Source: an uncultured Paracoccaceae bacterium
GTDB taxonomy: Bacteria; Pseudomonadota; Alphaproteobacteria; Rhodobacterales; Rhodobacteraceae
Reading direction: 5' to 3'
Assembly (NCBI GenBank): GCA_937927885.1
Contig: CALEZJ010000612.1
Location: forward strand, 1 to 9,067
DNA length: 9,067 bases
In this document: piece after piece, positions 1-5,408 of the stretch
How the letters are laid out: each line of letters begins with the position of its first letter
Numbering within the stretch: the stretch's first letter is position 1
Made by a program: the position numbers and the translations under genes
The notes under the pieces: model-generated
What the model was told of the DNA's origin: nothing
What the model saw: only the letters and a program-made list of their open reading frames with translations
Databases searched by the model: none

Positions 1-412
1 GGCCCCGCCGGTGCTGATCCGCGGCCTGTTCCTGCTGGCGTTGCTGACGCTGGCCCTGGTGGCCTGGGCGCGGCTGACCGACCGCCCGGTGGCCGCAACA
101 CCCCACCCCGCCCCCGTGGTGCAGGAACGCACGATCAGCCTGATCGGTGGCGGCGCGCAGGCGGTGACGGTTCTGGATGAAACCGGCGCCGTGCTGGCCG
201 ACATGGCCCATGGCGGGTTTGTCACCGTGATCCAGAACGGGTTGCAGCGGGCGCGTCTGGTTCATGGCGTGCAGGCCGATCTGCCCATCCGGATCGTCGA
301 ATACGCCAATGGCCGCCTGACCGCGCACGACGACCTGACCGGGTGGAGCGTCGAACTGGGCTCCTTCGGCGCCGACAACCGCGCAGCCTTTGAGCGCCTG
401 ATGTATCATTAA
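1..412 (+). CDS. puhC: Photosynthetic complex assembly protein PuhC, 3' part (start outside window)
   Basis: PuhC is a membrane-anchored protein needed for efficient assembly of the reaction centre / LH1 core complex. The reading frame is open from base 2, so the true start lies upstream. The GTG at base 11 falls inside the membrane segment and is unlikely to be the start. Seen: one hydrophobic segment right at the left edge (LIRGLFLLALLTLALVAWA), then a soluble domain of about 110 residues. Its pattern (VLDETGAVLADM, GGFVTVIQNGLQRAR, NGRLTAHDDLTG, then LGSFGADNRAAFERL before the stop) matches the C-terminal half of the PuhC family. About 135 residues are visible; the family is usually around 150-165, so probably only the N-terminal 20-30 are missing. 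The downstream neighbours bciE-acsF-puhE are the usual partners of puhC. The identification rests on motif pattern plus context. Confidence 0.85.
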   Translation, partial: APPVLIRGLFLLALLTLALVAWARLTDRPVAATPHPAPVVQERTISLIGGGAQAVTVLDETGAVLADMAHGGFVTVIQNGLQRARLVHGVQADLPIRIVEYANGRLTAHDDLTGWSVELGSFGADNRAAFERLMYH

Positions 413-414
413 AG

Positions 415-443
415 TTGACACACCTAGTGTAAACTTGTCTTTA
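415..443 (+). promoter_or_regulatory. Candidate sigma-70-type promoter between puhC and bciE
   Basis: A perfect -35-like hexamer TTGACA lies at 415-420, three bases after the puhC stop codon. At a spacing of 17 bases the -10 position would be TCTTTA (438-443), a poor match to TATAAT, so the call depends mainly on the -35 and on the locally AT-rich intergenic DNA in an otherwise GC-rich region. It would drive bciE-acsF-puhE-hemA in addition to any read-through from puhC. The poor -10 suggests a weak or activator-dependent promoter. This is inference; no transcript start can be seen. Confidence 0.4.
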
Positions 444-445
444 CT
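428..445. promoter_or_regulatory. Candidate PpsR/CrtJ operator (TGT-N12-ACT)
   Basis: TGTAAACTTGTCTTTACT differs from the PpsR/CrtJ consensus TGT-N12-ACA only in the last base, and its arms TGTAAA / TTTACT are near-perfect inverted repeats. It overlaps the -10 region of the candidate promoter, where a repressor would block transcription under oxygen. A second, imperfect dyad (TGT at 402-404, ACA at 418-420, spacer 13 instead of 12) lies 7 bases upstream, similar in layout to the paired sites known for CrtJ. Assignment is by motif only. Confidence 0.45.
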
Positions 446-484
446 AGAGGCGGACGACCCACAAAAAACAACGGGAACTGAATC

Positions 485-781
485 ATGCCACTCCTGACCC
501 GAACCAAGGAACAGGTGCCCTGCACCGTCGAAGTCAGTCACCGGTTTGAAAGCCTGCATGCCCATGTGCGGTTCGATAACGGCGCTGTCGTGCACCCCGG
601 CGACGAGGTGCTGGTGCATGGCAAGCCGGTCATCGCCGCCTTTGGCGAGGTGATCAGCGAACAGCGCCTTGCCACCATCACCCGCGCCAGCGCCGTCGAG
701 CGCCTCTGGACGCGCCTGACCGGCGATTTCGGCTTCATGGAACTCTGCGAGTTCTCGTTCTCCGAGGAGTTGGCGCTGTGA
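485..781 (+). CDS. bciE: BciE-like auxiliary subunit of the oxygen-dependent Mg-protoporphyrin monomethylester cyclase
   Basis: This is a small soluble protein of 98 residues with no signal peptide or membrane segment, and with cysteines at residues 13 and 88. A small gene directly upstream of acsF is the known position of bciE in Rhodobacter, where BciE is required for activity of the alphaproteobacterial AcsF cyclase that forms the isocyclic E ring of bacteriochlorophyll. The visible sequence (a VRFDNGAVVHPGDEVLVHG stretch, then an acidic, aromatic C-terminus GFMELCEFSFSEEL) gives no catalytic motif, which suits an accessory subunit. ATG at 485 is preceded by a weak GGGAA Shine-Dalgarno (473-477). 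The gene ends in a GTGA overlap with acsF, so the two subunits are probably translationally coupled. Name assigned mainly from position, size and lack of other recognisable family; alternative: an unnamed conserved protein of the puh-acsF operon. Confidence 0.72.
   Translation: MPLLTRTKEQVPCTVEVSHRFESLHAHVRFDNGAVVHPGDEVLVHGKPVIAAFGEVISEQRLATITRASAVERLWTRLTGDFGFMELCEFSFSEELAL
764..769 (+). promoter_or_regulatory. Ribosome binding site that decides the GTG start of acsF
   Basis: GAGGAG lies 8 bases before the GTG at 778 and inside the end of bciE. The next in-frame ATG is about 25 codons further on, well inside the predicted N-terminal region, so the GTG overlapping the bciE stop (GTGA) is the better start. 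Confidence 0.7.
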
Positions 782-1878
782 ACATCCAGTCTCCCGCAAC
801 CTCCCACGACGAACTGCACGCGGAAATCGCGGGCCAGTTCGACACCACCGCGATGGCGACCGAAAGCACGCTGCTCAACCCGCGGTTCTACACCACCGAT
901 TTCGACGAGATGGACCGCATCGACGTCACCCCGGTGCGCGCCGACTGGGACGCGCTGATCGCGCAGATGCGTTCAGACCCCAACCGCGGGCATTTCAAGA
1001 AGAACGCCGATTGGGACAAGGTCGACTGGGAGGGCATGGACCCCGCACTGCGCAAGGAGTTCATCGACTTCCTGGTGTCGTCCTGCACCGCCGAATTCTC
1101 GGGCTGCGTGCTCTACAAGGAAATGAAGCGCCGCGGCACCAATCCCGACATCTGCGAACTCTTCAGCTTCATGTCGCGCGACGAGGCGCGCCACGCGGGT
1201 TTCATCAACGATGCCCTGCGCGAGGCGGGCGTGGCGGTGAATCTGGGCTTTCTGACCAAGGCCAAGAAATACACCTACTTCCGGCCCAAGTTCATCTATT
1301 ATGCAACCTATCTGTCTGAAAAGATTGGATATGCGCGCTATATCACCATCTTCCGCCATCTCGAGGCGAACCCGGACCAGCGGTTCCATCCGATCTTCAA
1401 GTGGTTCAAGGAATGGTGCAACGACGAGTTCAGCCACGGCGAGGCCTTTGCCCTCTTGATGAAGACCGACCCCAGGCTGACGCAAAGTTTCGTCAACAAG
1501 CTGTGGATCCGGTTCTTCCTGACCGCCGTCTATTCGACCATGTGGGTGCGCGACCATGCGCGGCCCGAATTCCACAAGGCCCTCGGCGTCGATATCGAAT
1601 GGTATGACCAGGAGGTGTTCCGCAAGACCTCGATCATCGCGCGGCAGATCTTTCCGGTGGAACTGGATATCGACCACCCCCGCTGGCTGCCCAACCTGCG
1701 CAAGATGGACAAGGCGATGCGCCGGATGGAGGCCGGGCGCAAGGCGGGCGGGATCGGCGGCTGGTTCACCCGCATGGGCGGCACGCTGTCGGCGCTGACC
1801 GCCTTTGCCGCGCTTTACCTGATCCCGGTGCGCAAGACAAAGGTGCCCGCCAACCCGCGCCTGCAACCGGCGTTCTGA
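778..1878 (+). CDS. acsF: Aerobic magnesium-protoporphyrin IX monomethyl ester (oxidative) cyclase, AcsF
   Basis: AcsF is the diiron oxygenase that uses O2 to build the isocyclic ring, converting Mg-protoporphyrin IX monomethyl ester to divinyl protochlorophyllide. The 366 residues fit the bacterial family. The N-terminal part (LLNPRFYTTDFDEMDRIDV) and RSDPNRGHFKK are family signatures. The diiron site is visible as two ExxH motifs, E136-A-R-H139 (in SRDEARHAGF) and E217-F-S-H220 (in NDEFSHGEAFALL). Other likely carboxylate ligands are E106 (TAEFSGCVLYKEM) and E195. A hydrophobic stretch near the C-terminus (about 335-351) may associate with the membrane. The start is a GTG overlapping the end of bciE by 4 bases; the stop overlaps the puhE start (TGATG). 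It depends on BciE in this lineage (known for the family). It is the oxygen-using alternative to the anaerobic BchE route. Confidence 0.96.
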   Translation: MNIQSPATSHDELHAEIAGQFDTTAMATESTLLNPRFYTTDFDEMDRIDVTPVRADWDALIAQMRSDPNRGHFKKNADWDKVDWEGMDPALRKEFIDFLVSSCTAEFSGCVLYKEMKRRGTNPDICELFSFMSRDEARHAGFINDALREAGVAVNLGFLTKAKKYTYFRPKFIYYATYLSEKIGYARYITIFRHLEANPDQRFHPIFKWFKEWCNDEFSHGEAFALLMKTDPRLTQSFVNKLWIRFFLTAVYSTMWVRDHARPEFHKALGVDIEWYDQEVFRKTSIIARQIFPVELDIDHPRWLPNLRKMDKAMRRMEAGRKAGGIGGWFTRMGGTLSALTAFAALYLIPVRKTKVPANPRLQPAF

Positions 1879-2690
1879 TGCTCGATTCGCCCGCCCTTGC
1901 CGTTCTGGGTGCGCTGGTCCTCTGGTGGTCGGCCACCGGGGTGCTGTTGTGGCGCGTCCACTGGGCGGACCGGGGCGGGCGCGATCAGCATGTGCTGTCG
2001 GTGGTGCTGGCGCTGCCCATGCTGGTGGCGGGGCTTGCCGGGGGGGGGGCGACACTGGGCGATGACAGCCCGCGCGGCGTCTGGCTTGCGTTCCTGTCGG
2101 CGCTGGCGCTCTGGGGCTGGATCGAACTGGCCTTCCTGTCGGGCATCATCGCGGGGCCGGTAACCGCGCCCTGCCCGCCCGGACTGACCGGCGCGGCGCG
2201 GTTCTGGCGCGCCTTTGGCACCATCGCCTGGCACGAGGCGGCGCTGGTCTTTGCCCTGGCGGGACTGGCCTGGACCAGCGCCGGGGCGGCGAACGCCTTT
2301 GCCTTCTGGACCTTCCTGTTGCTCTTCGGCGCCCGCGTCTCGGCAAAGCTGAACCTGTTTCTGGGCGTGCCGCGCATCAACACCGACTTCCTGCCGACCC
2401 CGCTGGCGCACCTGACCGGCTATTTCCGTCAGGGTCCGGTCAGCGCCTTCTTTCCCGTTTCGGTCACCCTGCTGGCTCTGGCCCTGGGGTGCCTGATCGA
2501 ACGCCTCTGGCGCGCCGAGGCGCCGGGCGACATCATCGGCTTCACCCTTCTGGTGGCGCTGGCTTTCCTGGCCTTGCTGGAACATTGGTTCATGATCTGG
2601 CGGCTGCGCGACGACAGGCTCTGGCGCTGGATGATTCCGGCCAAGGCGCCCAAACCACAGAAACTGCGAGGGCATACCCATGGACTTTGA
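1878..2690 (+). CDS. puhE: PuhE, multi-spanning photosynthetic complex assembly protein (DUF3623)
   Basis: This is an integral membrane protein of 270 residues with about seven hydrophobic segments (roughly 5-25, 39-60, 67-92, 115-133, 138-155, 190-210 and 218-241). The stretch after segment five, [19 protein letters not shown], is the conserved core expected for the PuhE family. PuhE is encoded next to acsF in purple bacteria and influences photosystem (reaction centre/LH1) assembly and bacteriochlorophyll levels; its exact biochemical role is not settled. ATG at 1878 overlaps the acsF stop by one base, and the 3' end overlaps hemA by 11 bases, so it sits in the middle of a coupled unit. A run of ten G residues at 2040-2049 encodes part of a Gly tract (LAGGGATLG). 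It is in frame here but is a potential slippage point. Confidence 0.9.
   Translation: MLDSPALAVLGALVLWWSATGVLLWRVHWADRGGRDQHVLSVVLALPMLVAGLAGGGATLGDDSPRGVWLAFLSALALWGWIELAFLSGIIAGPVTAPCPPGLTGAARFWRAFGTIAWHEAALVFALAGLAWTSAGAANAFAFWTFLLLFGARVSAKLNLFLGVPRINTDFLPTPLAHLTGYFRQGPVSAFFPVSVTLLALALGCLIERLWRAEAPGDIIGFTLLVALAFLALLEHWFMIWRLRDDRLWRWMIPAKAPKPQKLRGHTHGL
2668..2672 (+). promoter_or_regulatory. Ribosome binding site for hemA inside the puhE coding end
   Basis: GAGGG lies 7 bases before the ATG at 2680. It is embedded in the last codons of puhE and supports the 11-base overlapping start of hemA. Confidence 0.6.
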
Positions 2691-3891
2691 CGCCATCTTC
2701 CAAGGCCAGATCGACACGCTGAAGTCCGAGGGCAATTACCGCGTCTTTGCTGAACTCGAACGCCGCTGCGGCAGCTTTCCGCGCGTGGCGCGCCACACCG
2801 AAGGTGGCACCGAAGAGGTGACCGTCTGGTGCTCGAACGATTACCTGGGCATGGGCCAGCATCCGGCCGTGGTCGAGGCGATGTGCGACGCGGTCCGCGC
2901 GAACGGGACCGGCGCGGGGGGCACGCGCAACATCTCGGGCACCAACCACCACCACCGTCTGCTGGAAAGCGAACTGGCCGACCTGCATGGCAAGGAGGGG
3001 GCACTGCTGTTCACCTCGGGCTATGTGTCGAACTGGGCGGCGCTGAGCACGCTGGGCGCGCGCATCCCGAACGCCGTGATCCTGTCGGACGCCGGCAATC
3101 ACGCCAGCATGATCGAGGGCATCCGCCATTCGCGCGCCGACAAGGTCGTGTGGAAGCACAATGACTGGCGCGATCTGGACCGCAAGCTTAAGGCCGTCGG
3201 CGACCGGCCAAAGATCGTCGCCTTTGAAAGCGTCTATTCCATGGACGGCGACATCTGCCCGATGCGCGAGATCGTCGAAGTGGCCGAAGCCCACGGCGCG
3301 ATGACCTACCTTGATGAGGTGCACGCGGTCGGCATGTATGGCCCGCGCGGCGGCGGCATCAGCGAGGAGCGGGGGCTGGCGCACCGCATCGACCTGATCG
3401 AGGGCACGCTGGGCAAGGCGTTCGGCGTCGTCGGCGGCTATGTCACCGGCTCGGCGGTGCTGTGCGATTTCCTTCGCTCGTTTGCCTCGGGGTTCATCTT
3501 CACCACCGCCCTTCCCCCGGCTGTTGCGGCGGCGGCGGCGACCTCGATCCGGCATCTGAAGGACTCGGGCATCGAGCGCGCGGCGCAAAAGGACCGCGTC
3601 GCCCGGGTGCGCGCGCGGCTCAGGGCGATGGGCATTCCGATGATGGACAACGACAGCCACATCATTCCGGTGATGATCGGCGATCCGGTCAAGTGCCGCA
3701 TGATTTCCGACATCCTGATGCGCGACTGGGGCATCTATGTGCAACCGATCAACTATCCGACTGTCGCCAAGGGCAGCGAGCGCTTGCGCATCACGCCGGG
3801 CCCCCTGCATTCCGATGCCGATATCGAACATCTGGTGACCGCGTTGACCGCGCTCTGGAGCCACTGCGCAATCGCGCACGCAGTTGCGTGA
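2680..3891 (+). CDS. hemA: 5-aminolevulinate synthase
   Basis: This is the PLP enzyme of the Shemin pathway: glycine + succinyl-CoA give 5-aminolevulinate, the first committed precursor of heme and bacteriochlorophyll in alphaproteobacteria. The 403 residues match the usual length of about 400. Visible motifs in order are: [12 protein letters not shown] (51-62); the glycine-rich [17 protein letters not shown] (76-92); [16 protein letters not shown] (136-151), with the histidine that stacks on [13 protein letters not shown] (182-191); [16 protein letters not shown] (211-226), with the aspartate that pairs with the PLP ring nitrogen; and GTLGKAFG (242-249), with K246 as the Schiff-base lysine. 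The conserved C-terminal [10 protein letters not shown] (368-377) is also present. Its overlap with puhE couples precursor supply to late pigment synthesis. A second ALA synthase gene (hemT) may exist elsewhere, as in some relatives; this cannot be seen here. Confidence 0.97.
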   Translation: MDFDAIFQGQIDTLKSEGNYRVFAELERRCGSFPRVARHTEGGTEEVTVWCSNDYLGMGQHPAVVEAMCDAVRANGTGAGGTRNISGTNHHHRLLESELADLHGKEGALLFTSGYVSNWAALSTLGARIPNAVILSDAGNHASMIEGIRHSRADKVVWKHNDWRDLDRKLKAVGDRPKIVAFESVYSMDGDICPMREIVEVAEAHGAMTYLDEVHAVGMYGPRGGGISEERGLAHRIDLIEGTLGKAFGVVGGYVTGSAVLCDFLRSFASGFIFTTALPPAVAAAAATSIRHLKDSGIERAAQKDRVARVRARLRAMGIPMMDNDSHIIPVMIGDPVKCRMISDILMRDWGIYVQPINYPTVAKGSERLRITPGPLHSDADIEHLVTALTALWSHCAIAHAVA

Positions 3892-3915
3892 AATTGTCGC
3901 GGGTCGGGTGATCCG

Positions 3916-3928
3916 GCCCGGTCCGGGC
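3916..3928. other. Short dyad between hemA and cycA
   Basis: GCCCGGTCCGGGC is a perfect 6+1+6 palindrome in the 66-base hemA-cycA gap. As RNA it could form only a 4-bp stem with a 5-base loop, and no U-run follows, so a terminator is not supported. It may be a weak processing or pausing element, or chance in GC-rich DNA. Confidence 0.2.
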
Positions 3929-3943
3929 GCCGTAATACGAATT

Positions 3944-3949
3944 AGGAGG
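3944..3949 (+). promoter_or_regulatory. Strong consensus ribosome binding site of cycA
   Basis: A full AGGAGG lies 8 bases before the cycA ATG at 3958 and is the strongest Shine-Dalgarno in the window, fitting a highly expressed electron carrier. A second ATG (3953-3955) only 3 bases from it starts a two-codon frame (ATGTCATGA) that ends across the cycA start codon. It is too close to the Shine-Dalgarno to be favoured. Confidence 0.75.
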
Positions 3950-3957
3950 ACTATGTC

Positions 3958-4455
3958 ATGAAAAGAAATGCGCTTTCTCTGATAACCCTCGCCGCCGTGT
4001 TTGGCGTCGCGGGAGCTGCCCATGCCCAGGACGCCGAGGCGATCGCCCGCGGCGAGGCGGCCTTTTCGCAGTGCCAGAGCTGCCATGTCGTGCGCGATGA
4101 CGCAGGCACGGTGCTGGCAGGGCGCAACGGGCGCACCGGGCCGAACCTCTTTGGCGTCGTCGGCCGTGTGGCGGGCAGCTATCCCGATTTCCGCTATGGC
4201 GATGGCATGGTTCGGGCCGGCGAGATGGGTCTGGTCTGGGACGAAGCCAGCCTGATCGCCTATCTGCAGGACCCCACGGACTTCCTGCGCAGCTATACCG
4301 GCAACGCCCGGGCACGCGGGAACATGTCGTTCCGGGTCCGCGGCGCAGACCAGGCGAGCGACCTCTACGCCTTCCTCGCCACCTTCAGCCCGGCGGCGGA
4401 AACCCCGGCCGAAGAAGCGGCCGCCGAGGAGGCCCCGGCGCCCGCCAGCAACTGA
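3958..4455 (+). CDS. cycA: Cytochrome c2-type periplasmic electron carrier with acidic C-terminal tail
   Basis: This is a class I c-type cytochrome, expected to carry electrons from the cytochrome bc1 complex to the photosynthetic reaction centre (and possibly to oxidases) in the periplasm. Residues 1-23 are a Sec signal peptide (MKRN, hydrophobic core, AHA) with cleavage likely before Q24. The single heme site is C39-Q-S-C42-H43. The axial methionine is most probably M123 in ARARGNMSFRVRG. RNGRTGPNLFGVVGR (56-70) is the typical c2 segment after the heme. Known c2 proteins end near residue 143. This one adds about 20 residues rich in Ala, Glu and Pro (SPAAETPAEEAAAEEAPAPA). The mature chain contains no lysine at all and more acidic than basic residues, unlike Rhodobacter sphaeroides c2, whose lysine ring docks to the reaction centre. 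It lies downstream of hemA with a strong Shine-Dalgarno. Confidence 0.9.
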   Translation: MKRNALSLITLAAVFGVAGAAHAQDAEAIARGEAAFSQCQSCHVVRDDAGTVLAGRNGRTGPNLFGVVGRVAGSYPDFRYGDGMVRAGEMGLVWDEASLIAYLQDPTDFLRSYTGNARARGNMSFRVRGADQASDLYAFLATFSPAAETPAEEAAAEEAPAPASN

Positions 4456-4490
4456 GCGCCCCGTCAAGGGACTTGATTGCTCCGGGCATG

Positions 4491-4512
4491 TGTGCACGCT
4501 GAATTGCGCACA
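4491..4512. promoter_or_regulatory. Inverted repeat upstream of the B12-binding regulator gene (candidate operator)
   Basis: A perfect 5-bp inverted repeat TGTGC (4491-4495) / GCACA (4508-4512) is separated by 12 bases in the 120-base cycA-ppaA gap. It resembles a PpsR-type dyad but with TGT-N16-ACA spacing, so it does not fit the consensus. It could be an operator for another dimeric regulator, or chance. No clear -35/-10 pair is visible nearby. Confidence 0.25.
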
Positions 4513-4527
4513 GCGGACCATCTTTGC

Positions 4528-4553
4528 GGGCCGGGCATCCCCCCGGCCCCTTT
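4528..4553 (+). terminator. GC-rich hairpin after cycA; terminator or leader attenuator of the next gene
   Basis: GGGCCGGG (4528-4535) pairs perfectly with CCCGGCCC (4542-4549) around a 6-base loop and is followed by CTTT, then CGGCTTT. This fits a Rho-independent terminator for the hemA-cycA transcript, although the U-run is short. Only 22 bases separate it from the ATG at 4576, so any promoter for the downstream gene must either overlap the hairpin or lie before it. In the second case the hairpin would be in the 5' leader. Confidence 0.55.
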
Positions 4554-4575
4554 CGGCTTTGAGGGTGGTGAGGGG

Positions 4576-5406
4576 ATGTGGGACAGAACCGACAGGAATC
4601 CGAATGCCGCGTCCGCAGAATGTGGCCAATGGGTAACGGCGGGACTGCACGCGCTCAGGCGCGGGTTGGGGCAGCCCCCGCAGGGCAAGGCTAGGGTGCC
4701 CGCGCCCGACGACCTCCTCGGCTGGCGGGACGTGCTGGAAGAGCATCTGATGGCGGGACGCCTGCCGCAGGCTCTCGACATGCTTCAGGGCTATGCGCGG
4801 CTGAACGGGCCTCATGTGGGTCTCTCGATGCTCATGGTGGCAACCATCCGTCGGCTCGAGGTTCGCTGGGCGGAAGATACCGCAAGGGTCGAGGACATCA
4901 CGCGGGCCTTCGCCACCGCCCGCCACCTGATCGAAGTCTGGAGAACCCGGCAGGGCGGGAAAGAGGACCGTTCAGGCCCGGGGCGCGAACCCGCGCTTTC
5001 GGTTCGCAGACTGCCCCTGCTGGTCTGTGTGGCGCCTGGCGACGATCATACCTTTGGCGCGCAGATCCTGGCCGACGATCTGACCCTGCGCGGCTGGGCG
5101 GTCGACACGCTGATCACCGCCACCCCGCAAGAAATCCTGACGCGGGTTGCCAGTCGCCCCTATGCGGCGCTGCTGCTGTCGGTCGGACAGGACGGCTCGC
5201 TGGCCGGCGTGGGCGATCTGGTCGCCGAAGCGCGCGACATTTCGCCCAATCGCCGAATTCGTGCACTTATTGGCGGTTCCGGACTTGCACAACCCTTCGC
5301 GCAGTATCACTTTCTAGGGGCAGACAGTGTTGTCGGCACGGCGGCGGAGGGGGCGGACTTCCTGGCCGGAAAACTGGCACTTGGCCTTCAGGACACAAGG
5401 AACTGA
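4576..5406 (+). CDS. ppaA: PpaA/AerR-type B12-binding regulator (antirepressor family)
   Basis: The family members AerR (Rhodobacter capsulatus) and PpaA (R. sphaeroides) bind cobalamin, respond to light and oxygen, and act together with CrtJ/PpsR on photosynthesis promoters. The 276 residues show an N-terminal helical domain (about 46-125; WRDVLEEHLMAGRLPQALDML, then RRLEVRWAEDTARVEDIT), a short linker, and a C-terminal cobalamin-binding Rossmann-like domain (about 147-270). The latter carries the B12 signature D156-x-H158-x-x-G161 (PGDDHTFG), S202 and G233-G234. ATG 4576 is chosen because it lies after the terminator-like hairpin and has GAGGG (4561-4565) 10 bases before it. A TTG at 4477 could add 33 residues reading through the hairpin; AerR has long and short forms in R. 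capsulatus, so this cannot be excluded. It lies two bases upstream of the short PpsR-like gene, so the two are probably co-translated. Confidence 0.82.
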   Translation: MWDRTDRNPNAASAECGQWVTAGLHALRRGLGQPPQGKARVPAPDDLLGWRDVLEEHLMAGRLPQALDMLQGYARLNGPHVGLSMLMVATIRRLEVRWAEDTARVEDITRAFATARHLIEVWRTRQGGKEDRSGPGREPALSVRRLPLLVCVAPGDDHTFGAQILADDLTLRGWAVDTLITATPQEILTRVASRPYAALLLSVGQDGSLAGVGDLVAEARDISPNRRIRALIGGSGLAQPFAQYHFLGADSVVGTAAEGADFLAGKLALGLQDTRN

Positions 5407-5408
5407 CC

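Noticed and set aside
973..2735. Minus-strand open frames opposite acsF and puhE
   Set aside because: They overlap each other and sit opposite confidently identified genes; low-complexity Pro/Arg/Gln-rich translations indicate shadow frames.
3892..3957. Independent cycA promoter, with TAATAC (3933-3938) as -10
   Set aside because: No acceptable -35 lies 16-19 bases upstream, so it cannot be supported from sequence alone.
4477..4575. TTG start at 4477 as the true start of the B12-binding regulator
   Set aside because: The extra 33 residues read through a terminator-like hairpin and do not look like the family's N-terminus; kept only as a possible long isoform.
2590..4926. Very long open frame of about 780 codons on the minus strand, antisense to hemA, cycA and the regulator gene
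   Set aside because: It lies opposite well-identified genes (hemA, cycA), its translation is rich in Arg/His/Ala without family motifs, and such antisense frames are common in GC-rich DNA because of third-position bias.
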